From NCBI GenBank assembly GCA_015232555.1, contig JADFZJ010000002.1:1-64000 (forward strand): a stretch of 64,000 nucleotides of DNA, read 5' to 3'. This stretch comes from Desulfamplus sp. (GTDB taxonomy: Bacteria; Desulfobacterota; Desulfobacteria; Desulfobacterales; Desulfobacteraceae). Positions 21,247-28,478 of this stretch are shown here, one piece after another. The notes under the pieces were generated by a model. It searched no databases. It was not told the DNA's origin and was given only the letters and a program-made list of their open reading frames with translations. The position numbers were made by a program, and so were the translations under genes. The stretch's first letter is position 1. Each line of letters opens with the position of its first letter.

Positions 21247-22131
21247 CTAGCCGTTAAGACCCTCCATAACACCCAGAATTTCCGGCAGTTTATGCTCCCA
21301 ACCAAGTGTTGAGACATTTACACCACCATATCCTTCAGCTTTTACCGATTCAATCAGCTCTCTTGCCATTTTTGTGCACTCTCTAACCTTGTCAGAGGCA
21401 TTGATCACTCTGTCAACAACTGTTGAGGGCATATTCACCTGATTCACATTCCTTGCCATATATCGTGCCATACCAAGGGATTTCAGCAGAAGAACAGTGG
21501 GTAGAATTTTTACGTTGTTTTTTTCAGCGGTTTTTAAGAAAGGCTGGGTCATGGAGAATTCAAAAAGGGGCTGGGTAACAAAAAAGGAGACACCTGCATC
21601 AATCATTTTTTTCATCTTCTCTAACTCATTCTCACGGTCAGCACCTCTGAGGCATGTATTGAGAGTTGAACCTTTTAAAAAATCAGGATTACCGGCAAGC
21701 TCAACACCTGCCATATCTCGTCCACTCTCCATACCTTTGAGTCCCTTGAGAAATTCTTCAAGGGTTACATCGTAAACCGCCTTTGCTGTGTGGTGATCTC
21801 CAAAACTTGGAGCTTCGCCAGTTACTGCCATAAGTGTATTGATACCGCACGCAGCAGCAGCCAAAACATCTCCTTGAAGAGCAAGTCTGTTTCTGTCTCT
21901 GCAACTGACCTGCACCACAGTATCAAGCCCCTTTTTCTGGAGCAGAAGAGCAGCACCAAGGGAACTCATACGCATCACTGCATTCCCCATTTCAGGCACA
22001 AGGAATGCATCAGCAACTCCTTTGACATTAACTGCATTTTTAACCATTGATGAAACATCTGTCCCCTTGGGTGGTTCTATCTGAACAAGGCAGGCGAATT
22101 CACCAGCTTCAAACTTTTTTCTAAACTGCAT
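21247..22131 (-). CDS. Second MetF-family methylenetetrahydrofolate reductase
   Basis: A 294-residue MetF TIM barrel. Motifs: CLVQIEPPKGTDV at the N-terminus, VVQVSCRDRNR, LMAVTGEAPSFGDHH and FFVTQPLFE. It is clearly paralogous to the metF at the far end of the cluster (CRDRNR vs TRDRNR; TGEAPSFGD vs SGDHQSFGD) but diverged. CGGAGGTGCATCT precedes the ATG. It is the first gene of the hdrA-mvhD-metV-metF run, 189 bp ahead of hdrA. Two MetF paralogues flanking one Hdr module could work in opposite directions or with different electron donors. That assignment cannot be made from sequence alone. Confidence 0.87.
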   Translation of the reverse strand: MQFRKKFEAGEFACLVQIEPPKGTDVSSMVKNAVNVKGVADAFLVPEMGNAVMRMSSLGAALLLQKKGLDTVVQVSCRDRNRLALQGDVLAAAACGINTLMAVTGEAPSFGDHHTAKAVYDVTLEEFLKGLKGMESGRDMAGVELAGNPDFLKGSTLNTCLRGADRENELEKMKKMIDAGVSFFVTQPLFEFSMTQPFLKTAEKNNVKILPTVLLLKSLGMARYMARNVNQVNMPSTVVDRVINASDKVRECTKMARELIESVKAEGYGGVNVSTLGWEHKLPEILGVMEGLNG

Positions 22132-22764
22132 AGATGCACCTCCGAAAAAGCGGTCCGATTAATATAGTAATAAATTGTGCTTAAAAAAGAATTTATAAAA
22201 AAACAAACAGAACGTATGAAAAATCAGCAGAGTTTGTAAAAAATCAGCGGAACTTATGATCAACAAATATAATTCGTGAAAAATACAAACTTCAGATGAG
22301 ATTAACTCTAATTATATATGCCTGATTATTAGCATCCGAGTGCTTATAAAAATTGGCGAAATGAGCATATGCTTTAAATTGACGAAATAAATAAAAAATT
22401 GCAATAACTTAAAATTAAATTTGACAATAACTAATTGAATCTTGATATATTTGTCAAGGAATAATTAGGTATTTATATCAATTCATAATTATAAAAATAC
22501 TGACGTTAATCATCAATAGATAGTTATTATGTATTATTAAGTGATGTTACGCAATGAATACGGTAAATCAATGGTTCTGGCATTTTGATAACTACGTAAA
22601 GCCCTTATTTATCAAGGGTGGTGCGTAACATGACTTATTAATTGTCAGATTTGAACAAATGAAGTACAGTGAAGAAGTTCTATTGATTGTATTATTTAAT
22701 ACTTAGGATTTAGAGCCTGAATATTTAAACGGGCTCTAACAAAAATGAGCTTTGCATAAAACGC
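22132..22764. other. Non-coding A/T-rich spacer, 633 bp
   Basis: No plausible gene on either strand. It holds the presumed promoter region of the minus-strand metF-hdr cluster and, near its other end, a ~108-bp palindrome-ended element (separate feature). The arginase gene ends at 22765. Confidence 0.6.
22534..22641. repeat. Short element with 20-bp terminal inverted repeats (MITE-like)
   Basis: The left end TTATTAAGTGATGTTACGCA and the reverse complement of the right end agree at 18 of 20 positions. The core ATGTTACGCA / TGCGTAACAT is perfect. The ~108-bp interior has no ORF. The GTGATGTTACGCA end also starts the repeat copy at 58767, and a related end starts the one at 60324, suggesting one dispersed family using the same terminal sequence. 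Confidence 0.55.
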
Positions 22765-23688
22765 TTAATAAATGCTTTTCCCCAAAGCTGAAACAGCAAG
22801 ATTTACGGCAAGTTTAGCTGTCTTGTTTGCCTGATCTAAAATTGGATTTATCTCAACCAAATCCATGGAGGATAGTTTGTTTGAATCTGCGATTATCTCC
22901 ATACACAGGTGTGCTTCACGATAGGTCAATCCACCTGCTACAGGAGTACCAACCCCAGGTGCTTCAACAGGATCAATAGCATCCATATCAAGGCTTACAT
23001 GAATCCTTTTAATGTGCATAAACTTCATCAATGCTTTGTTGATAATTGTGCTTATCCCCTGTTCATCAATATCACGCATTGTATATACAGTTATACCGCT
23101 ATTTTTTAGTCTCTCTCTCTCTCTCTTATCAAGGTCTCTTATACCAATAATTACAACATTTTCAGGATCAATTTTCATACCTTTTCGACCTATGTTTACA
23201 AGAGATGAATCTCCATCTCCTATGAGTGCAGCAAGGGGCATTCCATGAATATTGCCGCTTGGAGATGTTTCATGTGTGTTGAAATCTCCGTGTGCATCAA
23301 TCCAAATAACACCAATTTGATTATCATGGGATACTCCGCCAATTGTCCCGATTGCAATCGAGTGATCTCCTCCAAGAAAGAGGGGAAAGGCTTGCTCCTG
23401 AACAGCCTCTCTGCCAGCATCATAAGCTTGTTCACACACTTTTGTAATGGATTTAAGGTAATTAATACTTTTTTGGTTAATACCAGTCTGATTCATTACA
23501 CTCTCAATTTCTCCGCCTCTATCTCGCACAGGAACCATCACATCACCTCTATCTTGAACCTCATAGCTAAGTTTTCTCAGCTCAGAAGCAAGACCTGTAT
23601 ATCTTAAAGCAGCAGGACCCATATCAACACCTCTGTGAAGCTGACCAAAATCCATAGGGATGCCGATAATTTTAATTTTTTTACTCAT
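22765..23688 (-). CDS. rocF: Arginase (ureohydrolase family)
   Basis: A 307-residue ureohydrolase. Manganese and substrate motifs are intact: GGDHS, WIDAHGDFNTHETSPSGNIHG and SLDMDAIDPVEAPGVGTP. The N-terminus IGIPMDFGQLHRGVDMGPAALR and the NTHETSPSGN substrate loop are arginase-like rather than agmatinase-like. It would hydrolyse arginine to ornithine and urea. AAAAGGACACAATA precedes the ATG. The gene stands alone, without a visible urease or ornithine gene nearby. A (TC)8 dinucleotide tract lies inside it, coding KRERER. Confidence 0.88.
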   Translation of the reverse strand: MSKKIKIIGIPMDFGQLHRGVDMGPAALRYTGLASELRKLSYEVQDRGDVMVPVRDRGGEIESVMNQTGINQKSINYLKSITKVCEQAYDAGREAVQEQAFPLFLGGDHSIAIGTIGGVSHDNQIGVIWIDAHGDFNTHETSPSGNIHGMPLAALIGDGDSSLVNIGRKGMKIDPENVVIIGIRDLDKRERERLKNSGITVYTMRDIDEQGISTIINKALMKFMHIKRIHVSLDMDAIDPVEAPGVGTPVAGGLTYREAHLCMEIIADSNKLSSMDLVEINPILDQANKTAKLAVNLAVSALGKSIY

Positions 23689-23960
23689 TATTGTGTCCTT
23701 TTAGTAACAATTTTTATATCAAAATATATTTAACTATCTGTAATAATAATGCTTTAATTTTAAGTTATGGCTGGATTCTCTGCCATGTATGCTATTAAAA
23801 ACGACTATTCCTTTTATTGAACTATTGCGATTCAGTATATATCATATATAATTAGAAACATAAATTATACGAAATTAAAATGTTTAACAGAATACAACAT
23901 GATTCAAAGAATATAAATAGAACATTAACAACTATTTGACATAAGGATTTTATTCATACC

Positions 23961-24644
23961 ATGAGACCAGAAGAGAAGATACGCGATCAAGAGACTATAG
24001 ATACAATTACACAACTTATTAATAACGGTGCTGAAAAGATGAGTGTAATCATGCGGCATTCAGATCGTTTTTATCACAAAGACACTGCAATGGAAGCATT
24101 CATGGGGCTTACTGAAAAGGGTAAGGAGTTTGCCATGAAACTTGGCTCCCAGCTTCCTGAAAGACCAAGACCACGCCTTTTTTCCAGCCCTTTTGGCAGA
24201 TGTATTGAGACAGCGTATCTGATTGACAAGGGATATATAAAAACCCACTGTGTTTTTAATGGTCACAACTCACAGGCAGTTGAGCTTTCACCCTTTTATA
24301 TCAAAGATATTCATAAGGCAATTGATCTGGTAAGGGATATTGGAAACGGCAATTTTTTGAGAAAGTGGTTTGACCGTGAAATTTCTGAAAACATTATGCT
24401 CAATCCTGAAATAGCAGCAGATACAATAGCAGATTTTATGGTCAAACAGATTTCTGCTATTGACGATGGTGAAATCGCAATCTGTGTCTCCCATGACTGG
24501 AATCTATTTCCGTTAAAAGAGTATAAACTCGGACTTCCGCACGAAGATTATGGCTCAGTTGGCTATCTTGAAAGCGTAATTGTTTTTGAAAAAGAGGGAA
24601 AGAACTATATTGCCAACTATCAGAAAGAACCAATTCCATTATGA
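23961..24644 (+). CDS. Histidine phosphatase superfamily protein
   Basis: A 227-residue protein with the histidine phosphatase (phosphoglycerate mutase-like) fold. The phospho-acceptor motif is IMRHSDR (canonical RHG replaced by RHS), followed by LTEKGKEFA, the second Arg in LFSSPFGRCIETA, and a late His in CVSHDWN. These residues form the phosphate pocket. Substrate cannot be predicted. No signal peptide, so cytoplasmic. It stands upstream of the aromatic amino acid gene but is separated from it by a 420-bp regulatory leader. Confidence 0.75.
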   Translation: MRPEEKIRDQETIDTITQLINNGAEKMSVIMRHSDRFYHKDTAMEAFMGLTEKGKEFAMKLGSQLPERPRPRLFSSPFGRCIETAYLIDKGYIKTHCVFNGHNSQAVELSPFYIKDIHKAIDLVRDIGNGNFLRKWFDREISENIMLNPEIAADTIADFMVKQISAIDDGEIAICVSHDWNLFPLKEYKLGLPHEDYGSVGYLESVIVFEKEGKNYIANYQKEPIPL

Positions 24645-24839
24645 TGATATAAGAACCGATTCCATTATCATCTTTTTTTATTTAAACTTCTTGACATTGA
24701 AAATTCAATATGCAATTTTTATTAAAAATATAAAACACAATGTATCAAATGAGTCGGAGTTTGTGGTGTTTGTTTTCAATTTAAAAAAAGTAAGAAGTTA
24801 AAAAGAAGTAATAAGTTATACTTTTAAGGTAATTTTACA

Positions 24840-24914
24840 ATGGTTAAAGAAAATCAACATAACAGCTTTTTTATATTTGGACGCTTCTTTTTTAGAAGCG
24901 TCCATCCGGTATAG
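24840..24914 (+). CDS. pheL: Phenylalanine-rich leader peptide (24 residues)
   Basis: ATG at 24840 with AAGGT 9 nt upstream opens a 24-codon ORF. Its sequence is MVKENQHNSFFIFGRFFFRSVHPV, with six Phe codons in a nine-residue stretch, ending TAG at 24912. It is too short for the ORF track. The last three Phe codons lie in arm 1 of a hairpin. The stop codon lies in the segment that pairs either with arm 1 or with the antiterminator. This is the arrangement of PheL-type attenuator peptides, and the downstream gene makes the phenylalanine pathway's first and committed enzymes. The symbol is by analogy. Confidence 0.85.
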   Translation: MVKENQHNSFFIFGRFFFRSVHPV

Positions 24915-24987
24915 GTACGCACACTTAATAAAGATTGCGATCATACCCTGGATGGACTTTAAAGTCTGTCCAGGGTTTTTTATTTTT
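24879..24987 (+). promoter_or_regulatory. Transcription attenuator of the DAHP synthase-prephenate dehydratase gene
   Basis: Three mutually exclusive pairings are visible. 1:2 hairpin: GGACGCTTCT (24879-24888) with AGAAGCGTCC (24894-24903), containing Phe codons. 2:3 antiterminator: GTCCATCC-GGTAT (24900-24912) with ATACC-(CT)-GGATGGAC (24943-24957). 3:4 terminator: ACCCTGGA (24945-24952) with TCCAGGGT (24969-24976), the inner part closed by GACTTTAAAGTC, then TTTTTTATTTTT. A ribosome stalled at Phe codons would mask arm 1, free arm 2 to pair with 3, and allow read-through. With ample Phe-tRNA the ribosome reaches the stop and terminator 3:4 forms. Confidence 0.85.
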
Positions 24988-25030
24988 AATGCCCTGGAAG
25001 CAGCACCGCTTTCAGGGCATTTTTATTTTT
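24988..25030 (+). terminator. Second terminator in the leader of the aromatic gene
   Basis: AATGCCCTG pairs with CAGGGCATT; the stem continues for five more base pairs (one G-U) to a 6-nt loop AGCACC. It is followed by TTTTATTTTT. It lies immediately after the attenuator terminator and 36 nt before the start codon. It would add a second termination step, or be part of a longer alternative fold. Confidence 0.7.
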
Positions 25031-25065
25031 AAAAAGGGCTTTTATTTTCATAAGGAGAGTGAACA

Positions 25066-27033
25066 ATGATTTTGGTATTAGAAAAAGAGATTACACAGGT
25101 AAAAAAGAGTCAGCTCAAAAGTATTTTAGCTGAAAAAGGGTGCATGGTTCATGAACAAGAGGGGGGGGTACAGAATATTCTTGGCGTTATTGGAAGAAAG
25201 AGCCTGACCAAGGAGTTTCTTATGTCTCTTGAGGGGGTCGCCGATGTGGTGCCCATATCGACAGCCTACAAGTTGGTCAGCAGGCAGATGAAGCAAGATG
25301 ATACCATTATCAGAATCGGAAATGTGGAGATAGGAGGCAACAAGCTCACCATTATTGCAGGACCCTGTGCTGTTGAGAGCCGTGAGCAAGCAATGATAAT
25401 TGCAAAAGAGGTTAAAAAATATGGTGCTACATTGTTTCGGGGTGGTGCGTTCAAGCCGAGATCATCGCCATATTCGTTTCAGGGTCTTGAAGAGGAGGGA
25501 CTCAGGATTTTGGCTGAAGTTCGTGAGGTGACAGGATTGCGTGTAGTTACCGAAATAACCTCTCCTATGTATGCTGATCTGATGATGAAATATGTTGATA
25601 TTATTCAAATTGGTGCAAGAAACATGCAAAATTTTGAGCTTCTCAAATGTGCAGGCAGAATGGGTAAACCTGTGATTCTTAAGCGTGGGCTGGCATCTAC
25701 CATTGAGGAATGGCTTATGTCTGCTGAGTACATTGCAGCCGAAGGAAACCAAAATATCATTTTGTGTGAACGTGGTATAAGAACCTTTGAACCATACACC
25801 AGAAACACACTTGATCTGTCAGCCATACCAGTACTTAAACAGTTGACCCATCTGCCTGTAATCATTGATCCAAGCCATGCAACTGGTATCAGAGAGAAGG
25901 TAAGCCCAATGGCAAGAGCTGCAATCGCCGCGGGTGCTGACGGCTTGATGATTGAGGTTCACCACAAGCCTGAAGAGGCTCTCTCTGATGGTCCTCAAAG
26001 TCTGTATCCCAAACAATTCGGAAGGCTTATCCGAGATATTTATGTTATTGCACCAGTTGTTGGCAAGCAGCTTATTCATGATTATACAGGATACAGTGCT
26101 GAAAATTATGATTCATTATCATCAAGATATCAACTATCAGCAGGGGGCACTGGAACAGCAGAATCAGAAAATTCGAGACAAGAGAAACGTGTGGTCTATC
26201 TTGGAGAGCAGGGAACATTCAGCCACAAAGCAGCTATTCAATATTTCAGCAGTGATGTTGAAAGTTACCCTGTCCCGTCATTTCGTGATATTTTTGAAGA
26301 GGTAAAAAGCGGGGCTGCCGATTTTGGCATGATTCCAATTGAGAATTCTCTTGCTGGAAGTATCCATGAAAACTATGACCTGCTGCTTGAATATAAGTTG
26401 TTTATTACAGGAGAGTTATCTATTCGTATTATCCATAATCTGATTGCTCACAAAGATAGCAGATTGGAAGATATAAAACAGGTTTTTGCACCGCCCCCAG
26501 CTTTAAATCAGTGTAGAAGATTTTTAAATGCAAATCCTGATATCCGACTTGTTCCTGTCAATGCAACTGCAAGTGCTGTGAAATCTGTGGCAGAATCAGG
26601 AACTCTTGAAGATGCTGCAATTGGAAGCGTTGAAGCTGCCGCACTTTTTGGAATGACAGTTCTTGAAGAGGCTATTGAGGATAATCCCAGAAATTTCACC
26701 CGTTTTGTGATTATTGAACGGCAGATGCTCAATGATGAGCTAAAAAGCAACGCATCACTTATAAAGTCATCAGTTGTATTTTCAACATCCAACAAACCGG
26801 GTTCTCTGTTTGAGGTTATGAAGGTCTTTTCAGAAAACCAGATAAACCTTGTGAAACTTGAATCAAGACCGATTCATGGCAAACCTTGGCAGTACATGTT
26901 TTATGCTGATCTTGAAACAGATTTAACGAACAGCAGTGCTGATGGTGTGATAAAAGCAATTAAACAGAACACAGAATTTTTCAGGATTCTTGGAAGCTAT
27001 AACTGTGGTAAAAAGGGGAGTGACTCAATTTAA
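25066..27033 (+). CDS. Fused DAHP synthase - prephenate dehydratase
   Basis: A 655-residue bifunctional enzyme. Residues 1-~75 are an ACT/ferredoxin-like N-domain. Residues ~85-345 are a class I-beta (AroF/B. subtilis AroA-like) DAHP synthase with AGPCAVESREQ, RGGAFKPRSSPYSFQG, RGIRTFEPYTRNTLD and DPSHATG. After a Ser/Gly-rich linker (~346-385) comes prephenate dehydratase (YLGEQGTFSH, PIENSLAGSI, catalytic Thr in NFTRF). A regulatory ACT domain (ESRPIHGKPWQYMFY) follows. No chorismate mutase domain is seen. It joins the first aromatic step to the phenylalanine branch, matching the Phe attenuator upstream. AAGGAGAGTGAACA precedes the ATG. A G8 homopolymer lies at codons ~32-34. Confidence 0.93.
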   Translation: MILVLEKEITQVKKSQLKSILAEKGCMVHEQEGGVQNILGVIGRKSLTKEFLMSLEGVADVVPISTAYKLVSRQMKQDDTIIRIGNVEIGGNKLTIIAGPCAVESREQAMIIAKEVKKYGATLFRGGAFKPRSSPYSFQGLEEEGLRILAEVREVTGLRVVTEITSPMYADLMMKYVDIIQIGARNMQNFELLKCAGRMGKPVILKRGLASTIEEWLMSAEYIAAEGNQNIILCERGIRTFEPYTRNTLDLSAIPVLKQLTHLPVIIDPSHATGIREKVSPMARAAIAAGADGLMIEVHHKPEEALSDGPQSLYPKQFGRLIRDIYVIAPVVGKQLIHDYTGYSAENYDSLSSRYQLSAGGTGTAESENSRQEKRVVYLGEQGTFSHKAAIQYFSSDVESYPVPSFRDIFEEVKSGAADFGMIPIENSLAGSIHENYDLLLEYKLFITGELSIRIIHNLIAHKDSRLEDIKQVFAPPPALNQCRRFLNANPDIRLVPVNATASAVKSVAESGTLEDAAIGSVEAAALFGMTVLEEAIEDNPRNFTRFVIIERQMLNDELKSNASLIKSSVVFSTSNKPGSLFEVMKVFSENQINLVKLESRPIHGKPWQYMFYADLETDLTNSSADGVIKAIKQNTEFFRILGSYNCGKKGSDSI

Positions 27034-27050
27034 AAATTTCAACCAAAATA

Positions 27051-27080
27051 GAAGGGACGAATAATTATTCGTCCCCTCTT
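27051..27080. terminator. Bidirectional terminator between convergent genes
   Basis: GGGACGAATAA followed directly by TTATTCGTCCC is a perfect 22-nt palindrome, extended by GA / TC pairs. CTCTTTATAG follows on plus. It lies between the DAHP synthase fusion and the minus-strand HlyD gene. Confidence 0.75.
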
Positions 27081-27088
27081 TATAGTAT

Positions 27089-28477
27089 TTACAAAGTTTC
27101 GCGTAATGATTGATCAAAATTCAACATAATAGGTTCCATCAAATACTGTAAAAATGTCCTCTGCTCGGTTTCTATAAAGCAGGTGGCAGGCATGCCAGGA
27201 GAGAGCCAGACCTCATTTTTTTCAAGTTCGTTTTTGGGTACCTTTACATGAATAATATATGCTGTTGTAACCTGTCCAGTTGGGAGTCTATGTTCAACAC
27301 TATCCGCTGATATGTAAGATACTATTCCCATCATTGGAGGAGTTGTTATACGGTTAAAAGCTGCAAGCTGAACTTTGGTCTCCTGATTAAGATATACTTT
27401 TGTTATCATATCCTGCCGCAACTGAGACTCAATAATAAGATCAGCATTTTCTGGAACAATATCAAGAAGAGGTTCACCAGGTCTTATAACACCCCCATCC
27501 TCAGAATGAATTGCAAGATTTATTACTACACCAGTTGCAGGTGCCCTTATAGATAGCCTTTCATCAGCATCCAACTGGGGAGATAGCTGCATACTTATCT
27601 GAAATATTTCATCTTTTACACGGCTTAACTCAGTTGCTGCCTGCTGCCTGTAATCATTTTCCAACGACAGAATTGAGAATTTAATCTCTTCAATACTCTC
27701 TTTAGATTCTGCAATAACCTGTTCAAGCCGTCCTTGTTCGCCTTTTTGCTGTGCAAGCTGACGTTTAAGCGTCAAGAGTTGAGCCTTATCCATATAACGT
27801 TCTGCTGCCAATGGTGCCTTTGCTCTAATCTCTTCATCAAATGAGCGGATAATCTCCTGGTTAGATCTAAGTTCATTCTGTGTTCCCTGTATTTTCTCTT
27901 GAATCTGACGGGCACGAGTATCAAGACTTGAGATTCTGCTCTCTAAAGATAGTTTGGTCTTTTCAAACAGCTTGGTCTCTGCAAGAATTTTTTTGTCCAA
28001 ATCATCAACATCATCAGGCAGATTTATTGGAGGGGTGAAACTCTTCTTAAAATCTCGCTGTGCTTCAAGTCGTTCTGCCTCAATCATCTTAGATGCAAGC
28101 CGTCCTTTAAGGAGTGCAACAGAAGATGTTACTTGTGAGCTTTTTAATTTTATCAGGACATCTCCTTTATTAACCTTATCACCCTCTTTGACAAGAATCT
28201 TGCTTACTATACCTCCCTCAAGATGCTGAACTGTCTTTTTCTCCTGAGATACTTTTACAATACCTGGGGCAATAACTGCACCACTGAATGGCAAATAGGC
28301 TGCAACTCCGCCAAGTCCGCCAAAAAAGATCAGAATTACAAAGAGTCCTGCAATAATGATTCTTGATGGTTTTGGTTGATAAGTTCCTGTCATATCGTTT
28401 TTTAGTGCTACAGCGTTGTTTAATGCGACACTGCTTTTTGCCAATGGAATTTTTGCTAATGGAGTAGCGGTTGTCAT
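27089..28477 (-). CDS. HlyD family type I secretion adaptor (membrane fusion protein)
   Basis: A 462-residue protein with a cytoplasmic N-terminus, one TM segment (about residues 42-65) and a PRTE/HlyD-type body. It has a lipoyl half-motif (SGAVIAPGIVKVSQEKKTVQHLEGG), a long coiled-coil hairpin (about 120-290), a second lipoyl half (LSIRAPATGVVINLAI) and a beta-barrel domain. It bridges the inner-membrane ABC protein and TolC. It starts 1 nt after the ABC gene stop (overlapping ribosome site AAGGA), so it is operonic. Last gene of the T1SS operon. Confidence 0.92.
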   Translation of the reverse strand: MTTATPLAKIPLAKSSVALNNAVALKNDMTGTYQPKPSRIIIAGLFVILIFFGGLGGVAAYLPFSGAVIAPGIVKVSQEKKTVQHLEGGIVSKILVKEGDKVNKGDVLIKLKSSQVTSSVALLKGRLASKMIEAERLEAQRDFKKSFTPPINLPDDVDDLDKKILAETKLFEKTKLSLESRISSLDTRARQIQEKIQGTQNELRSNQEIIRSFDEEIRAKAPLAAERYMDKAQLLTLKRQLAQQKGEQGRLEQVIAESKESIEEIKFSILSLENDYRQQAATELSRVKDEIFQISMQLSPQLDADERLSIRAPATGVVINLAIHSEDGGVIRPGEPLLDIVPENADLIIESQLRQDMITKVYLNQETKVQLAAFNRITTPPMMGIVSYISADSVEHRLPTGQVTTAYIIHVKVPKNELEKNEVWLSPGMPATCFIETEQRTFLQYLMEPIMLNFDQSLRETL

Positions 28478-28478
28478 A

